From positions 310,001 through 374,000 of the forward strand of contig NZ_SMFK01000003.1 of the NCBI RefSeq assembly GCF_004349355.1: DNA of 64,000 bases. Direction: 5' to 3'. Under the pieces are notes generated by a model. That model saw nothing but the letters and a program-made list of their open reading frames with translations. It was not told where the DNA came from and made no database searches. Shown here piece by piece: positions 16,810 to 25,793 of the stretch. Numbering within the stretch: position 1 is the first letter of the stretch; every line of letters starts with the position of its first letter. Origin of the DNA: Flavobacterium cellulosilyticum. Lineage in GTDB: Bacteria > Bacteroidota > Bacteroidia > Flavobacteriales > Flavobacteriaceae. Position numbers and translations under genes: made by a program.

Positions 16810-16953
16810 AGAAGCTATTCCAGCTGTGCACTACAACTCCTCGTTATTCAAGTTGTTTTTCTACGGCCGTAAAAGGAGCTTCCGCTGGTCGCTCTTTTAC
16901 AACCAAGAAAAAATAACTTTCATAACTCTGGGGTTTCCGTTTCCATCTGGGCT
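16810..16953 (-). repeat. Dispersed intergenic repeat, copy C
   Basis: On the minus strand it begins AGCCCAGATGGAAACGGAAA, has GAGCGACCAGCGGAAGCTCC in the middle and ends GGAATAGCTTCT. The central block is nearly identical to copy B (2482-2625), with one difference in 20 bases. It fills the spacer between the channel gene and miaA, ending eight bases before the miaA ATG. Confidence 0.75.
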
Positions 16954-16961
16954 AAAAAAAT

Positions 16962-17915
16962 ATGAAATACTTAATAACCATCGTCGGCCCTACAGCCATA
17001 GGAAAAACAGCCTTGAGCATCGCTTTGGCACAACAGTTCAAAAGCGAAATAATATCTTGTGACAGCCGACAATTTTTCAAAGAAATGCGAATAGGAACTG
17101 CAGTTCCATCGAGTGAGGAATTGGCTGCGGCCCAACATCATTTTATTCAAAACAAATCCATTTTCGAAAATTATACCGTTGGCGATTTCGAAAAAGAAGC
17201 CATCGAAAAATTAGAGGAATTATTCCTAACCAATGATTATGTTGTTCTCGTTGGAGGTTCTGGTTTGTATGTCGATGCCGTTTTAAAGGGTTTTGACGAA
17301 TTTCCTGAAATAGAACTTTCAGTTCGTGAGGAAGTAAAACAAAATTATGAACTACTAGGTTTACACTATTTACAAACCGAATTAGAGCAAAGAGATCCAA
17401 AATACTTTGAAGTGGTAGCCAAAGAAAATCCACAACGTTTGATGCGTGCTTTGGAAGTTTGTATTGGAACTGGAAAACCTTATTCCTCTTTTTTAAACCA
17501 AAAGAAAAACACCCGTAACTTCACTCCTATTCTCATCGGATTAGAAGCCGAAAGAAGTGTAATATATGATAGAATCAATCAGCGAGTAGATATTATGTTG
17601 AACGAAGGTTTATTGGCGGAAGCCAAAGAATTATTGCCACATAAAAATCGGAATGCCCTACAAACTGTAGGTTACAGAGAATTATTCAGCTATTTCGAAG
17701 GCGAGATTTCATTGGAATTTGCCATCGAAGAAATCAAAAAAAACACCAGAAGGTTTGCCAAGCGACAACTTACTTGGTTCAAAAGAAACGAAGAAACAAA
17801 GTGGTTTGATTATTTGATAGATCGACAAGAGATTATAGATTACATAAAAAAGAAAAGCAATGACAATAGCAATGGCAATGACAAAAATATTTCCAATATA
17901 GAAATTCCAAAATAA
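16962..17915 (+). CDS. miaA: tRNA dimethylallyltransferase
   Basis: MiaA adds a dimethylallyl group to A37 of tRNAs that read UNN codons. Visible are the P-loop GPTAIGKT (residues 9-16), SCDSRQFFKEMRIGTA, VGGSGLYVDAVLKG and the C-terminal KKNTRRFAKRQLTWFKR. At 317 residues it is slightly long because the last 20 residues (KSNDNSNGNDKN and beyond) are encoded by CAATGG-type repeat DNA that runs into the 3' end of the gene. The tail is low-complexity and probably unimportant for activity. Confidence 0.94.
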   Translation: MKYLITIVGPTAIGKTALSIALAQQFKSEIISCDSRQFFKEMRIGTAVPSSEELAAAQHHFIQNKSIFENYTVGDFEKEAIEKLEELFLTNDYVVLVGGSGLYVDAVLKGFDEFPEIELSVREEVKQNYELLGLHYLQTELEQRDPKYFEVVAKENPQRLMRALEVCIGTGKPYSSFLNQKKNTRNFTPILIGLEAERSVIYDRINQRVDIMLNEGLLAEAKELLPHKNRNALQTVGYRELFSYFEGEISLEFAIEEIKKNTRRFAKRQLTWFKRNEETKWFDYLIDRQEIIDYIKKKSNDNSNGNDKNISNIEIPK

Positions 17916-17965
17916 AAATTCCAAATACTAACTTCGTACCTCGTATTTCGTACTTCCAACCTCCT
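17861..17965. repeat. CAATGG array and CGTACTTCGTA-type repeat at the 3' end of miaA
   Basis: CAATGACAATAGCAATGG, then CAATGACAAAAA, lie inside the miaA coding end. They are followed outside it by AAATTCCAAA words and ACTTCGTACCTCGTATTTCG. These are two kinds of simple repeat common between flavobacterial genes; the first also brackets the pseudogene at 14096. Confidence 0.7.
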
Positions 17966-17973
17966 CTATCAAC

Positions 17974-18714
17974 ATGCCAATTTCACCAAATTTCACGTCC
18001 ATATTCAGTAAAGATTGGGAAATCAATTTTACGCAATGCATGCCAAATGAATATTTAAAATATACTGATTTGTGTAACATTTTACAATTAACAGCTGCAG
18101 CACATTCGGATGTGGGCGGGATTAGTTTTTCGGATATGCAGGAATTCGACCAAGCATGGGTTTTGAGTAGAATGCGTGTTGAAATAACTGAATTACCGAA
18201 GTGGAAAGATATCGTTACCGTAAAAACTTGGATTAATACCTTAGAAAATTCACGTTCCGTTCGTGCGATAGAAATACATGTCAAAGGTAAAAAAATTGTG
18301 GGTTGCGAAACGTTTTGGGCAGTATTCAACACTAAAATTAGACGGCCTGAAGCCTTGGCTTTACCGTTTGAACATTTTGAATTATATCCTGAAAGAAAAG
18401 CAACTAAAGAATCTTTTTCAAAAATCAATTTAAATCATGATACCGAAATACTTTTTAAAAAAAGGGTTGTTTTGTCCGATTTAGACATTGTAAATCACGT
18501 AAATAACGTAAAATATCTAGAATGGTGCTTGGATTTTGTGGAAGATGACTCTATATTAAATCAAAAAATAGAAAGCTTCGAAATGAACTTTCTAAAAGAA
18601 CTGTCCTTGAAAGACAACGTTATTATTCATGAAAATTTAACTTCGGATGCACTAATTTTCAGTATTACAAAAGAAGATAAAACCTGTTTTGCCTTACAGC
18701 TGAACTTAAAATAA
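17974..18714 (+). CDS. Acyl-ACP thioesterase
   Basis: This 246-residue protein has two hotdog domains of the FatA/FatB (acyl-ACP thioesterase) family. The first contains YTDLCNILQLTAAAHS and LSRMRVEITELPKWKD with TVKTWI. The second contains the active-site segment LSDLDIVNHVNNVKYLEWCLD. The enzyme releases free fatty acids from acyl carrier protein in the cytoplasm and so sets fatty acid chain length. It is followed by a convergent terminator. Confidence 0.9.
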   Translation: MPISPNFTSIFSKDWEINFTQCMPNEYLKYTDLCNILQLTAAAHSDVGGISFSDMQEFDQAWVLSRMRVEITELPKWKDIVTVKTWINTLENSRSVRAIEIHVKGKKIVGCETFWAVFNTKIRRPEALALPFEHFELYPERKATKESFSKINLNHDTEILFKKRVVLSDLDIVNHVNNVKYLEWCLDFVEDDSILNQKIESFEMNFLKELSLKDNVIIHENLTSDALIFSITKEDKTCFALQLNLK

Positions 18715-18742
18715 GAAAGGCTTCAATTACTTGAAACCTTTC
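18715..18742. terminator. Convergent terminator, thioesterase / response regulator
   Basis: GAAAGGCTTCAA (18715-18726) and TTGAAACCTTTC (18731-18742) form a 12-bp stem with one mismatch and a four-base loop, between two genes that converge. Confidence 0.75.
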
Positions 18743-18758
18743 AAAAATTACCATTATA

Positions 18759-19463
18759 TTATTTTTTTACTACCAATCTAAATCCTTCCCCGTGAATGTT
18801 TAGAATTTCAACATTGGGATCTAGTTTTAAATATTTTCTTAATTTGGCGATGTACACATCCATACTTCTTGAAGTAAAATAATTGTCATCTCTCCAAATT
18901 TTAGTTAAAGCCAATTCTCTAGGCATTAAATCATTTTCATGAAGAATCAACATTTTTAATAATTCATTCTCTTTAGGAGATAATTTAACGGGTTCTTGGT
19001 TGTCAAAACTCAAAAATCTAAGTTTAGAGTTCAAATGAAACTTACCAATATTAAATTCAAATTGAACCGGTTCCGCTTTTGCTCCAGAAGATTTTCTTTG
19101 AATTATGGCTCTAATTTTCATTAATAAAACTTCTGAATCAAAAGGTTTATTCAAATAATCATCAGCTCCTGCTTTGTATCCTTTTAAGACATCCTCTTTC
19201 ATGGATTTTGCCGTTAAAAAAATGATTGGCACTTCTTGGTTTTTCTCTCTTATTTCTTTTGCTAAAGTATAACCGTCTTTATAAGGCATCATCACATCTA
19301 AAATGCATAAATCGTAATTGTCTTTTTTGAATTTTTCAAAACCTTCCATTCCGTTTTTTGCCAAAGTGACATCAAAATCATTTAGCATTAGATAATCTTT
19401 TAGTACGGCACCAAAATTAAGGTCGTCTTCAACTAAAAGAATCCTTTTATTTACATTTTCCAT
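18759..19463 (-). CDS. OmpR-family response regulator
   Basis: A receiver domain (residues 5-120, phosphoacceptor Asp56 in LCILDVMMP, conserved Lys in DYLNKPFD) is followed by a winged-helix DNA-binding domain with LSPKENELLKMLI and SRSMDVYIAKLRKYL. It resembles the RprY regulators of Bacteroidota. The kinase gene lies just upstream with four bases between the two, so they form a two-component operon. Targets are not evident from the sequence. Confidence 0.92.
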   Translation of the reverse strand: MENVNKRILLVEDDLNFGAVLKDYLMLNDFDVTLAKNGMEGFEKFKKDNYDLCILDVMMPYKDGYTLAKEIREKNQEVPIIFLTAKSMKEDVLKGYKAGADDYLNKPFDSEVLLMKIRAIIQRKSSGAKAEPVQFEFNIGKFHLNSKLRFLSFDNQEPVKLSPKENELLKMLILHENDLMPRELALTKIWRDDNYFTSRSMDVYIAKLRKYLKLDPNVEILNIHGEGFRLVVKK

Positions 19464-19467
19464 ATTT

Positions 19468-21051
19468 TTAATTTATTAATGGTATTTTTATTATAAAGGT
19501 ACTACCTTTTCCTTTTTCACTTTCTACATAGATTTGACCGTTATGGTCTTCTATAATTTTCTTAACGTAAGCTAATCCCAAACCATGACCTTTTACATCA
19601 TGTAAATCTCCTGTATGTTCTCTATAAAACATTTCGAAAATTCTTTTTTGAGCTACTTTACTCATCCCTATTCCATTATCCTTTATTTTAATGATAATAA
19701 AATCTTTCACATTTTCGGTAATCACTTCAATTTTGGGAATAGTAGGAGAATATTTTATGGCATTCTCTAATATATTTACAATTACATTTATAAAATGAAC
19801 TTCATTTACTAATACAACTGTTCGGACCGCATCAAATTGTTTATTAATATTGCCTTGTCTGTCTTCTAATATTAAAGCTACATGTTCAATAGCATCTTCA
19901 ATAATTTCATGAATATTACTAGACTCTTTTGAAATATCCAATTCTTTCTTTTCTAATTTAGATATTCGCAATACATTCTCAACTTGTGCATGCATTCGTT
20001 TATTTTCGTCCTTAATCATTTGAAGGTATTTTAAAACCTTTTCCTTATCGTCTATAATTTTTGGATTTTTAATGGCATCTAAAGCCAAATTTATAGTTGC
20101 AATTGGAGTTTTAAACTCATGTGTCATATTGTTTATGAAATCGGATTTTATTTCAGAAATATGACGTTGTCGAATCAATTGATTTAATGCACTTGAATAA
20201 GCAATAATAATTATTAGTGTAAAAATAATAGACAACAAGGTGATACCAACAAGATCAGTAAGTAAGAACTTTTTCTTATGAGGAAAGGAAACTAAAAGTT
20301 GGTATTTATTATTTCCTTCATTGTCAGCAAAAATCGGAATGGAATAAGTTAAATTTTTATTGTACTTAAATGAATCCGATTTTACTTTTGTAGCTATACC
20401 TTTACTGTATATTCCAAACTCAAATGAAGTATTTATACCATATTCTACTAATTCTTTTTGTAAAAGTTTCTGCAAAGTGGCTTTAGAAACTCTTTCTTCT
20501 AATGACATTGCTTCGGCAATATCCTTAAAGAAAATCTCAAATTGTGCATTACCCAAAACATCCAAATTTCCTGACTTTTCAATCTTTACATCTGGAATTT
20601 GACTGTGCTGAATACTTGGATTATCAATTTTTTTATTGTTATAAACTTCAGTTACCCTTTTAGAATTGAAACTTTTAAATTTTACACTATCTAATTTTTT
20701 ATCAAAGAACGTAGATGAAATATTATAATTCTCAGCTATTATACTGTTTGAATAAATAATCGTTTTATTAGTTAAATGATCCTTTTGAACATAATAAAAC
20801 TCTAATAAATCATTTTTTTGAGGAATTTTTCCAGTACTGTCTTTATATCGATTGTACTTATCATAAAAACTATAAGCTTCCTGTTTTTGAAGTTTAGAAG
20901 CTACATTTCCTAAAACTTGTTTAACTTGAAATTTAAACTGTTCATCATTATTTTTAAATGAGGTATTGAACCAATATACTTGCACTAATATTATCCCTAT
21001 TAAGGATAAACTCATCAACAAAACGAGGATTTTAAAAAAAAATTTATTCAT
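19468..21051 (-). CDS. Sensor histidine kinase (RprX-like)
   Basis: This 527-residue membrane kinase has an N-terminal transmembrane helix (residues about 7-28), a periplasmic sensor of roughly 240 residues without recognisable domains, and a second helix near 270-292. The HisKA motif is MTHEFKTPIA (His311), and the HATPase has ILENAIKYSP, KDNGIGM and GHGLGLAYVKKI. It should phosphorylate the response regulator encoded directly downstream. A TAAATTTG promoter-like box ends only five bases before the ATG, suggesting a very short leader; no -33 partner is seen. Confidence 0.92.
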   Translation of the reverse strand: MNKFFFKILVLLMSLSLIGIILVQVYWFNTSFKNNDEQFKFQVKQVLGNVASKLQKQEAYSFYDKYNRYKDSTGKIPQKNDLLEFYYVQKDHLTNKTIIYSNSIIAENYNISSTFFDKKLDSVKFKSFNSKRVTEVYNNKKIDNPSIQHSQIPDVKIEKSGNLDVLGNAQFEIFFKDIAEAMSLEERVSKATLQKLLQKELVEYGINTSFEFGIYSKGIATKVKSDSFKYNKNLTYSIPIFADNEGNNKYQLLVSFPHKKKFLLTDLVGITLLSIIFTLIIIIAYSSALNQLIRQRHISEIKSDFINNMTHEFKTPIATINLALDAIKNPKIIDDKEKVLKYLQMIKDENKRMHAQVENVLRISKLEKKELDISKESSNIHEIIEDAIEHVALILEDRQGNINKQFDAVRTVVLVNEVHFINVIVNILENAIKYSPTIPKIEVITENVKDFIIIKIKDNGIGMSKVAQKRIFEMFYREHTGDLHDVKGHGLGLAYVKKIIEDHNGQIYVESEKGKGSTFIIKIPLIN

Positions 21052-21122
21052 CGATACAAATTTAGCTTTTTAACAGTATAATTAATAATAAATTAACCAA
21101 AGATTAACAACAAAGCTTAAGA

Positions 21123-21707
21123 TTATTGAATGTTCAAAATTTTAAGAATTTTTTCAACTTCTGCTTTAGTGATTTCAGGAGTAACATTATCAATAACAAA
21201 ATCGCTTTTTGAAATACGATCTTCATCATTCCATTGTGCTTTAATCCGATTCAAAACATTCTCACGAGTTGTGCCGTCGCGCTGAATTACTCTTTGAATT
21301 CTGGATTCAATTGGAGCTATGACTGTTATTATTTGATCACATTTTAGATAACTCCCACTTTCAAATAAAATTGCAGCTTCATAGATAATAAATGGTGCAT
21401 TTTTATAATTTAAAATCCAGTTATCAAAATGATTTTTTACCGCAGGGTGAATAATAGCATTAAGTTGCTTTAATTTATCAGGGTTATTAAATACAATTTC
21501 AGCTAATTTTTGCCGGTTTAAAACGTCCTTTTCAAATAGAGCTTGACCGAATGTATTTTTAATTTCTGCAACAATTTCAGCTGATTGCATAATCATGCGT
21601 GCTTCATCATCAGCAATATAAACAGGAACACCTGCAGCCTTAAAATGGTTGGCTATTGTAGTTTTGCCACTCCCAATACCGCCTGTTAAACCAATTATTT
21701 TTGACAT
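21123..21707 (-). CDS. coaE: Dephospho-CoA kinase
   Basis: CoaE phosphorylates dephospho-CoA to coenzyme A, the last step of CoA synthesis. The P-loop GGIGSGKT is at residues 9-16; ADDEARMIM and YEAAILFESGSY follow as in the family, and RIQRVIQRDGTTRENVLNRI forms the lid region. ATG 21707 starts the conserved MSKIIGLTGG; codons further upstream overlap the glycosyltransferase gene. One base separates it from that gene's stop. Confidence 0.94.
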   Translation of the reverse strand: MSKIIGLTGGIGSGKTTIANHFKAAGVPVYIADDEARMIMQSAEIVAEIKNTFGQALFEKDVLNRQKLAEIVFNNPDKLKQLNAIIHPAVKNHFDNWILNYKNAPFIIYEAAILFESGSYLKCDQIITVIAPIESRIQRVIQRDGTTRENVLNRIKAQWNDEDRISKSDFVIDNVTPEITKAEVEKILKILNIQ

Positions 21708-21708
21708 C

Positions 21709-22710
21709 TTAGTTTTTGAAAAACAATTCTGGAAAAGCAACCTGTGGTTTTTGCTTCAAAATGATAATCTTAAAATAGGATTCTATAAAACCTATTCCGT
21801 AACCAAAGAATTGTTTCCAAACTGCTTTTATTGTTAAAACCCCTATTTTTAAACTTTTATTTTGATAGCTCGATATTAAAAACAGCACCAAAAAATATAA
21901 AAAATAGAATTGGAGTAATAAATCGTGATTAAAAATTAACGAAGCTAAGACTGCAACAACTAGTCCAACAATAAAAAGGGATGGAAAGAAAAATGTAAGC
22001 TTGTTGTATTTAGGATACCAACTGTTTAATATTGGTCTGGCTTTGCCAAATTTATTTACTTGATTCGAAAATTTACCCCAATCAATTCTACGTTTGTGAT
22101 AGACAAACGCATTTTGAAAAAGCTTCGTTTCAAAACCCAAATTCCATAAACGAATAGACAAATCTGGATCTTCCCCAGGGTGTATATTCCCAAAACCTTT
22201 AGATGCTTCGAATGCTTTTCGAGACAAACCCATATTAAAACTTCGAGGCTGAAACTTGTCAATTTTTTCAGATCCACCTCTAATTCCACCTGTTGTAAGA
22301 AAGGATGTCATGGTAAAATTAATTGCTTTTTGTATGTCCGAAAAACTATCCAAAGCTTTATCCGGTCCGCCAAAACAATCAACATAATTGGCATTTAAAG
22401 CCTTTTCTACTTCAGTCAAGTAGTTTTTTGGAATGATACAATCGGAATCAAAAATGATAAAATAATCTCCATTTGCTTTTTTCATTCCATAATTCCTTGA
22501 ATCTCCTGGACCTGAATTTTCTTTAAAATAATAATATACCGATAATTTATCTTCATACTTTTGAATTACTTCTTCGCATCGGATTGAAGATCCATCTTCT
22601 ACGATTATAATTTCAAATTTATTAGAGTAATCTAACAGTGATAAACTTTCAAATAGCTCCTCTATTTCATCTGGACGATTGTAAACTGGAATAATTAAAG
22701 AAAAAAACAT
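21709..22710 (-). CDS. Family 2 glycosyltransferase, membrane-anchored
   Basis: A GT-A catalytic domain occupies residues 1-230: FSLIIPVYNRPDEIEELFES, EIIIVEDGSS, SGPGDSRNYGMKKANGDYF, the DxD motif in FDSDC, and HPGEDPDLSIRLW. Two or three hydrophobic helices follow (FPSLFIVGLVVAVLASLIF, FYFLYFLVLFLISSY). It would add a sugar from a nucleotide-sugar to a membrane-linked acceptor on the cytoplasmic face. The acceptor is unknown. It is co-transcribed with coaE. Confidence 0.87.
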   Translation of the reverse strand: MFFSLIIPVYNRPDEIEELFESLSLLDYSNKFEIIIVEDGSSIRCEEVIQKYEDKLSVYYYFKENSGPGDSRNYGMKKANGDYFIIFDSDCIIPKNYLTEVEKALNANYVDCFGGPDKALDSFSDIQKAINFTMTSFLTTGGIRGGSEKIDKFQPRSFNMGLSRKAFEASKGFGNIHPGEDPDLSIRLWNLGFETKLFQNAFVYHKRRIDWGKFSNQVNKFGKARPILNSWYPKYNKLTFFFPSLFIVGLVVAVLASLIFNHDLLLQFYFLYFLVLFLISSYQNKSLKIGVLTIKAVWKQFFGYGIGFIESYFKIIILKQKPQVAFPELFFKN

Positions 22711-22777
22711 AATAATGGTTTAAGATTAACGTATAAATAGCGCCATAAATTTAACAAAGATAATCTATATCTATAAA

Positions 22778-22806
22778 AAAACCATCACGTAAATCGTGAT
22801 GGTTTT
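22778..22806 (-). terminator. Terminator after fabV
   Basis: AAAACCATCACG (22778-22789) and CGTGATGGTTTT (22795-22806) form a perfect 12-bp stem with a five-base loop. The minus-strand product continues into T residues, ending the fabV transcript. Confidence 0.85.
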
Positions 22807-22842
22807 CAATATATGAACAGTATAAAAAACTATAGTATCAAA

Positions 22843-24033
22843 TTAAACTATACTTGAAACTGCTACCATTTCATTAGCTTCTGCCGCATAATCAACTCCT
22901 TCAAATTCAAATCCAAAAAGATTTAAAAAATCTTTTTTATAACCTATTAAGTCACCAATCTCAGGCAGCGTTTCAGTTGTTGCAAGTTTCCATAAAGCAG
23001 CTACTTTTTCTTGAACATCTGGACGCATTTCCCAGTCATCAATTCTAATTCTTCCTTTTTCATCGGTAGGAATTTCATTTCCTGTATATAATCTTTCTTG
23101 GAATAATCGCTGAATTTGTTCAATACATCCTTCATGAATTCCTTCTTCTTTCATTATTTTGTATAACAAAGAAATATATAAAGGAATAACTGGAATAGCA
23201 GAACTTGCTTGTGTTACCAATGCTTTATTTACAGATACAAATGCTTTTCCACCTATAGATTTTAAACTATCTGTAATTTCAAAAGCAGTTGCTTCTAGAT
23301 GATCTTTAGCTTGACCAATAGTTCCTTTTCTATAAACAGCTTCAGTTAATGATGGTCCAATATAAGAATAAGCAACTGTTGAAGCTCCTTCGGCCAAAAG
23401 ATTTTCTGCTTTTAATGCATCAATCCACATTGCCCAATCTTCTCCACCCATTACTGCAATTGTGTTTGTGATATCCTCCTCTGTGCAAGGTTCAATAGAA
23501 ACTTCAGAAACAATTCCTGTATGAAAATCAACTGTTTTATTGGTGAATTTTTGACCAATTGGTTTCAAAACCGAACGATGCAAAACTCCTGTAACTGGAT
23601 GCAATCGAACAGGTGATGCTAGACTATAAATTATCAAGTCTATTTGACCCAGATCAGATTTTATTAAATCTAAAGTTTGTTTTTTGATTTCATTTGAAAA
23701 CGCATCGCCATTGATACTTTTTGCATACAAGCCAGCTTTACTTGCTTCATTTTCAAAAGCCGCTGAATTATACCAACCTGGAGAACCTGGTCTTCCTACA
23801 GTTGGTGGTTTTTCAAAGAATACACCAATTGTTGCAGCATTAGAACCAAAAGCGGCAGTTATTCTCGATGATAAACCGAAACCGGTTGAAGCTCCAATTA
23901 CTAAAACTTTTTTGGCTCCATTGATATCACCTTTTGATTTGATATATTCAATTTGATTTTTTACACTTTGCGCACAACCATCTGGGTGAGACGTTAGGCA
24001 AATAAATCCTCTCATTCTTGGTTCTATAATCAT
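22843..24033 (-). CDS. fabV: Enoyl-ACP / trans-2-enoyl-CoA reductase, FabV type
   Basis: FabV reduces the trans-2 double bond of enoyl-ACP (or enoyl-CoA) with NADH in fatty acid elongation. The 396-residue protein has the start MIIEPRMRGFICLTSHP, the nucleotide-binding VLVIGASTGFGLSSRI, EKPPTVGRPGSPGWYN and the Tyr-x8-Lys catalytic pair in AVYRKGTIGQAK. This length is typical of FabV and much longer than FabI. The gene has its own promoter inside the 3' end of recN and a strong terminator. Confidence 0.95.
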   Translation of the reverse strand: MIIEPRMRGFICLTSHPDGCAQSVKNQIEYIKSKGDINGAKKVLVIGASTGFGLSSRITAAFGSNAATIGVFFEKPPTVGRPGSPGWYNSAAFENEASKAGLYAKSINGDAFSNEIKKQTLDLIKSDLGQIDLIIYSLASPVRLHPVTGVLHRSVLKPIGQKFTNKTVDFHTGIVSEVSIEPCTEEDITNTIAVMGGEDWAMWIDALKAENLLAEGASTVAYSYIGPSLTEAVYRKGTIGQAKDHLEATAFEITDSLKSIGGKAFVSVNKALVTQASSAIPVIPLYISLLYKIMKEEGIHEGCIEQIQRLFQERLYTGNEIPTDEKGRIRIDDWEMRPDVQEKVAALWKLATTETLPEIGDLIGYKKDFLNLFGFEFEGVDYAAEANEMVAVSSIV

Positions 24034-24073
24034 ATTTTAAAAAATTTTCGGTTTATCTGAATTTTTAAGTGGA

Positions 24074-24103
24074 CAAATATAAGGCATTTCTTTAATTCAA
24101 CAA
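24074..24103 (-). promoter_or_regulatory. fabV promoter inside the 3' end of recN
   Basis: On the minus strand, TTG (24103-24101), a 19-base spacer and TATATTTG (24081-24074) form an ideal Bacteroidota promoter. The -33 half lies within the last codons of recN; the -7 half is in the spacer. Confidence 0.75.
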
Positions 24104-25744
24104 GGCTTTTGCATGGTTTAATGCCGAATCCGAAACAACTGTTCCTGATAACATTTGCGCTATTTCAACTATACGCTCCTCTTTGGATAATAATTTTAAT
24201 TCTGAAAGTGTGTCTTCTCCAATTGTAGATTTTGACACCTTGAAATGCGCCGTTCCTTTTGAAGCAATTTGAGGTAAATGTGTAATGGCAAATATTTGCA
24301 TATTTTGACTCATTTCCTTCATTATTTCACCCATACTGTTGGCAATTTCACCAGAAACCCCAGAATCTATTTCATCGAAAATTAAAGTTGGCAGTTTTGA
24401 ATAATGCGCTAATACTGCTTTAACAGCAAGCATAATTCTTGACATTTCACCACCAGAAGCTACCTTTTTCAACAATCCAAAATCTGTTCCTTTATTGGCA
24501 GAAAACAAAAATTCAAGTGTATCTTTTCCATTATCGAAATAAGTTGAAGACGCTCGTATGTCAATTTTAAAACGAACATTTGGCATGCCTAAAGTTTCTA
24601 ATATAGCTATTAACTTCTGCGCTAAAACAGGAACAGCATCTACTCTTTTTTGATGAATTTCATTAGATAATCCATCTAATGAGGTAGTGATTTGTTGAAT
24701 CGATTTTTTTAAATTTACAATTTGATCTTCTAAATTCCCTAATTCTAAAACAGTGTTTTCCAGCCTGTTTTTAATCTGAATTAATTCATTTACTGTAGTA
24801 ACTTGATGTTTCTTTTGCAAGGTATAAATCAATTGTAACTTTTGACTAATCAAGACCAACTGCTCTGGATCATTAATCAATTTTTCGGCACTTCGATTTA
24901 GTTCGACTGTGATATCATCAAATTCTATCGCTACGCTCGAAACCCGCTCTAACAAAGCATCGTATTCTGGAGAAAAAGAAGCAATTTTATGCAATGAATT
25001 TTTAATTTCTTTCAAATTGTGCATCACTCCTATTTGTTCTTCATTGGCTACAGCCAAGGATTTATCTATTGATTCTTTAATGATTTCAACATTATTCAGT
25101 TTTTCAAAATCAGACTCTAATACTTCTTGTTCATCAGCTTTTAAATTGGCAGCAACTAATTCATCTAATAAAAAAGTATTGTATTCCTGTTCCTTGGCAG
25201 ATTCAGATTGTTTTTTAAGTAATGTATTTAACTTGACTTTATCTGATTTATAATTTTTCAAAAGGATTTGATACTCTACAATATTTTGAAAATTATCGGC
25301 TATTGCATCAATAATTTCAAACTGAACTTTTTCTTCAGATAGTTCTTGAGTTTGATGTTGGGAATGAATGTCAATCAAATAGAAACTTAATTCTTGTAAT
25401 TCTTGAAGATTCACAGGACTATCGTTGATAAAAGCTCTCGATTTTCCTGAGGGTAATATTTCACGACGAATAATAGTTTCATCTTCATAATCCAAATCAT
25501 TGGCTTCAAAAAAAGGAGCCAAATTATATTTTGAAATTGAAAAAAGGGCTTCGATAATACATTTTTCTTCCTTATTTTTTAATGAAGTAAGATCGGCTCT
25601 TTTACCTAAAACCAGACCTAAGGCACCTAAAATTATTGATTTTCCGGCACCAGTTTCCCCTGTTATAATTGAAAAACCTTTTGAAAAATCAATAGTTAAT
25701 TTTTCAATTAAAGCATAGTTCTTTATCGACAGTGAAGTGATCAT
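24092..25744 (-). CDS. recN: DNA repair protein RecN
   Basis: RecN is an SMC-like ATPase acting in double-strand-break repair. The 550-residue protein has the N-terminal LSIKNYALIEKLTIDF and Walker A GETGAGKS, a long coiled-coil centre (residues about 150-370), and the C-terminal signature VASGGEMSRIMLAVKA with Walker B PTLIFDEIDSGVSG. Length and order match the family. It is the last gene of the bamD-omega-coaBC-DUF4835-recN run. Confidence 0.95.
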   Translation of the reverse strand: MITSLSIKNYALIEKLTIDFSKGFSIITGETGAGKSIILGALGLVLGKRADLTSLKNKEEKCIIEALFSISKYNLAPFFEANDLDYEDETIIRREILPSGKSRAFINDSPVNLQELQELSFYLIDIHSQHQTQELSEEKVQFEIIDAIADNFQNIVEYQILLKNYKSDKVKLNTLLKKQSESAKEQEYNTFLLDELVAANLKADEQEVLESDFEKLNNVEIIKESIDKSLAVANEEQIGVMHNLKEIKNSLHKIASFSPEYDALLERVSSVAIEFDDITVELNRSAEKLINDPEQLVLISQKLQLIYTLQKKHQVTTVNELIQIKNRLENTVLELGNLEDQIVNLKKSIQQITTSLDGLSNEIHQKRVDAVPVLAQKLIAILETLGMPNVRFKIDIRASSTYFDNGKDTLEFLFSANKGTDFGLLKKVASGGEMSRIMLAVKAVLAHYSKLPTLIFDEIDSGVSGEIANSMGEIMKEMSQNMQIFAITHLPQIASKGTAHFKVSKSTIGEDTLSELKLLSKEERIVEIAQMLSGTVVSDSALNHAKALLN

Positions 25745-25793
25745 TTTTATAAATTTTGAAATCTAAAATTAAGTTAGTGAAACCCGAAACTAA

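Noticed and set aside
17928..18428. 166-codon minus-strand frame
   Set aside because: It is a shadow of the acyl-ACP thioesterase gene and ends in repeat DNA.
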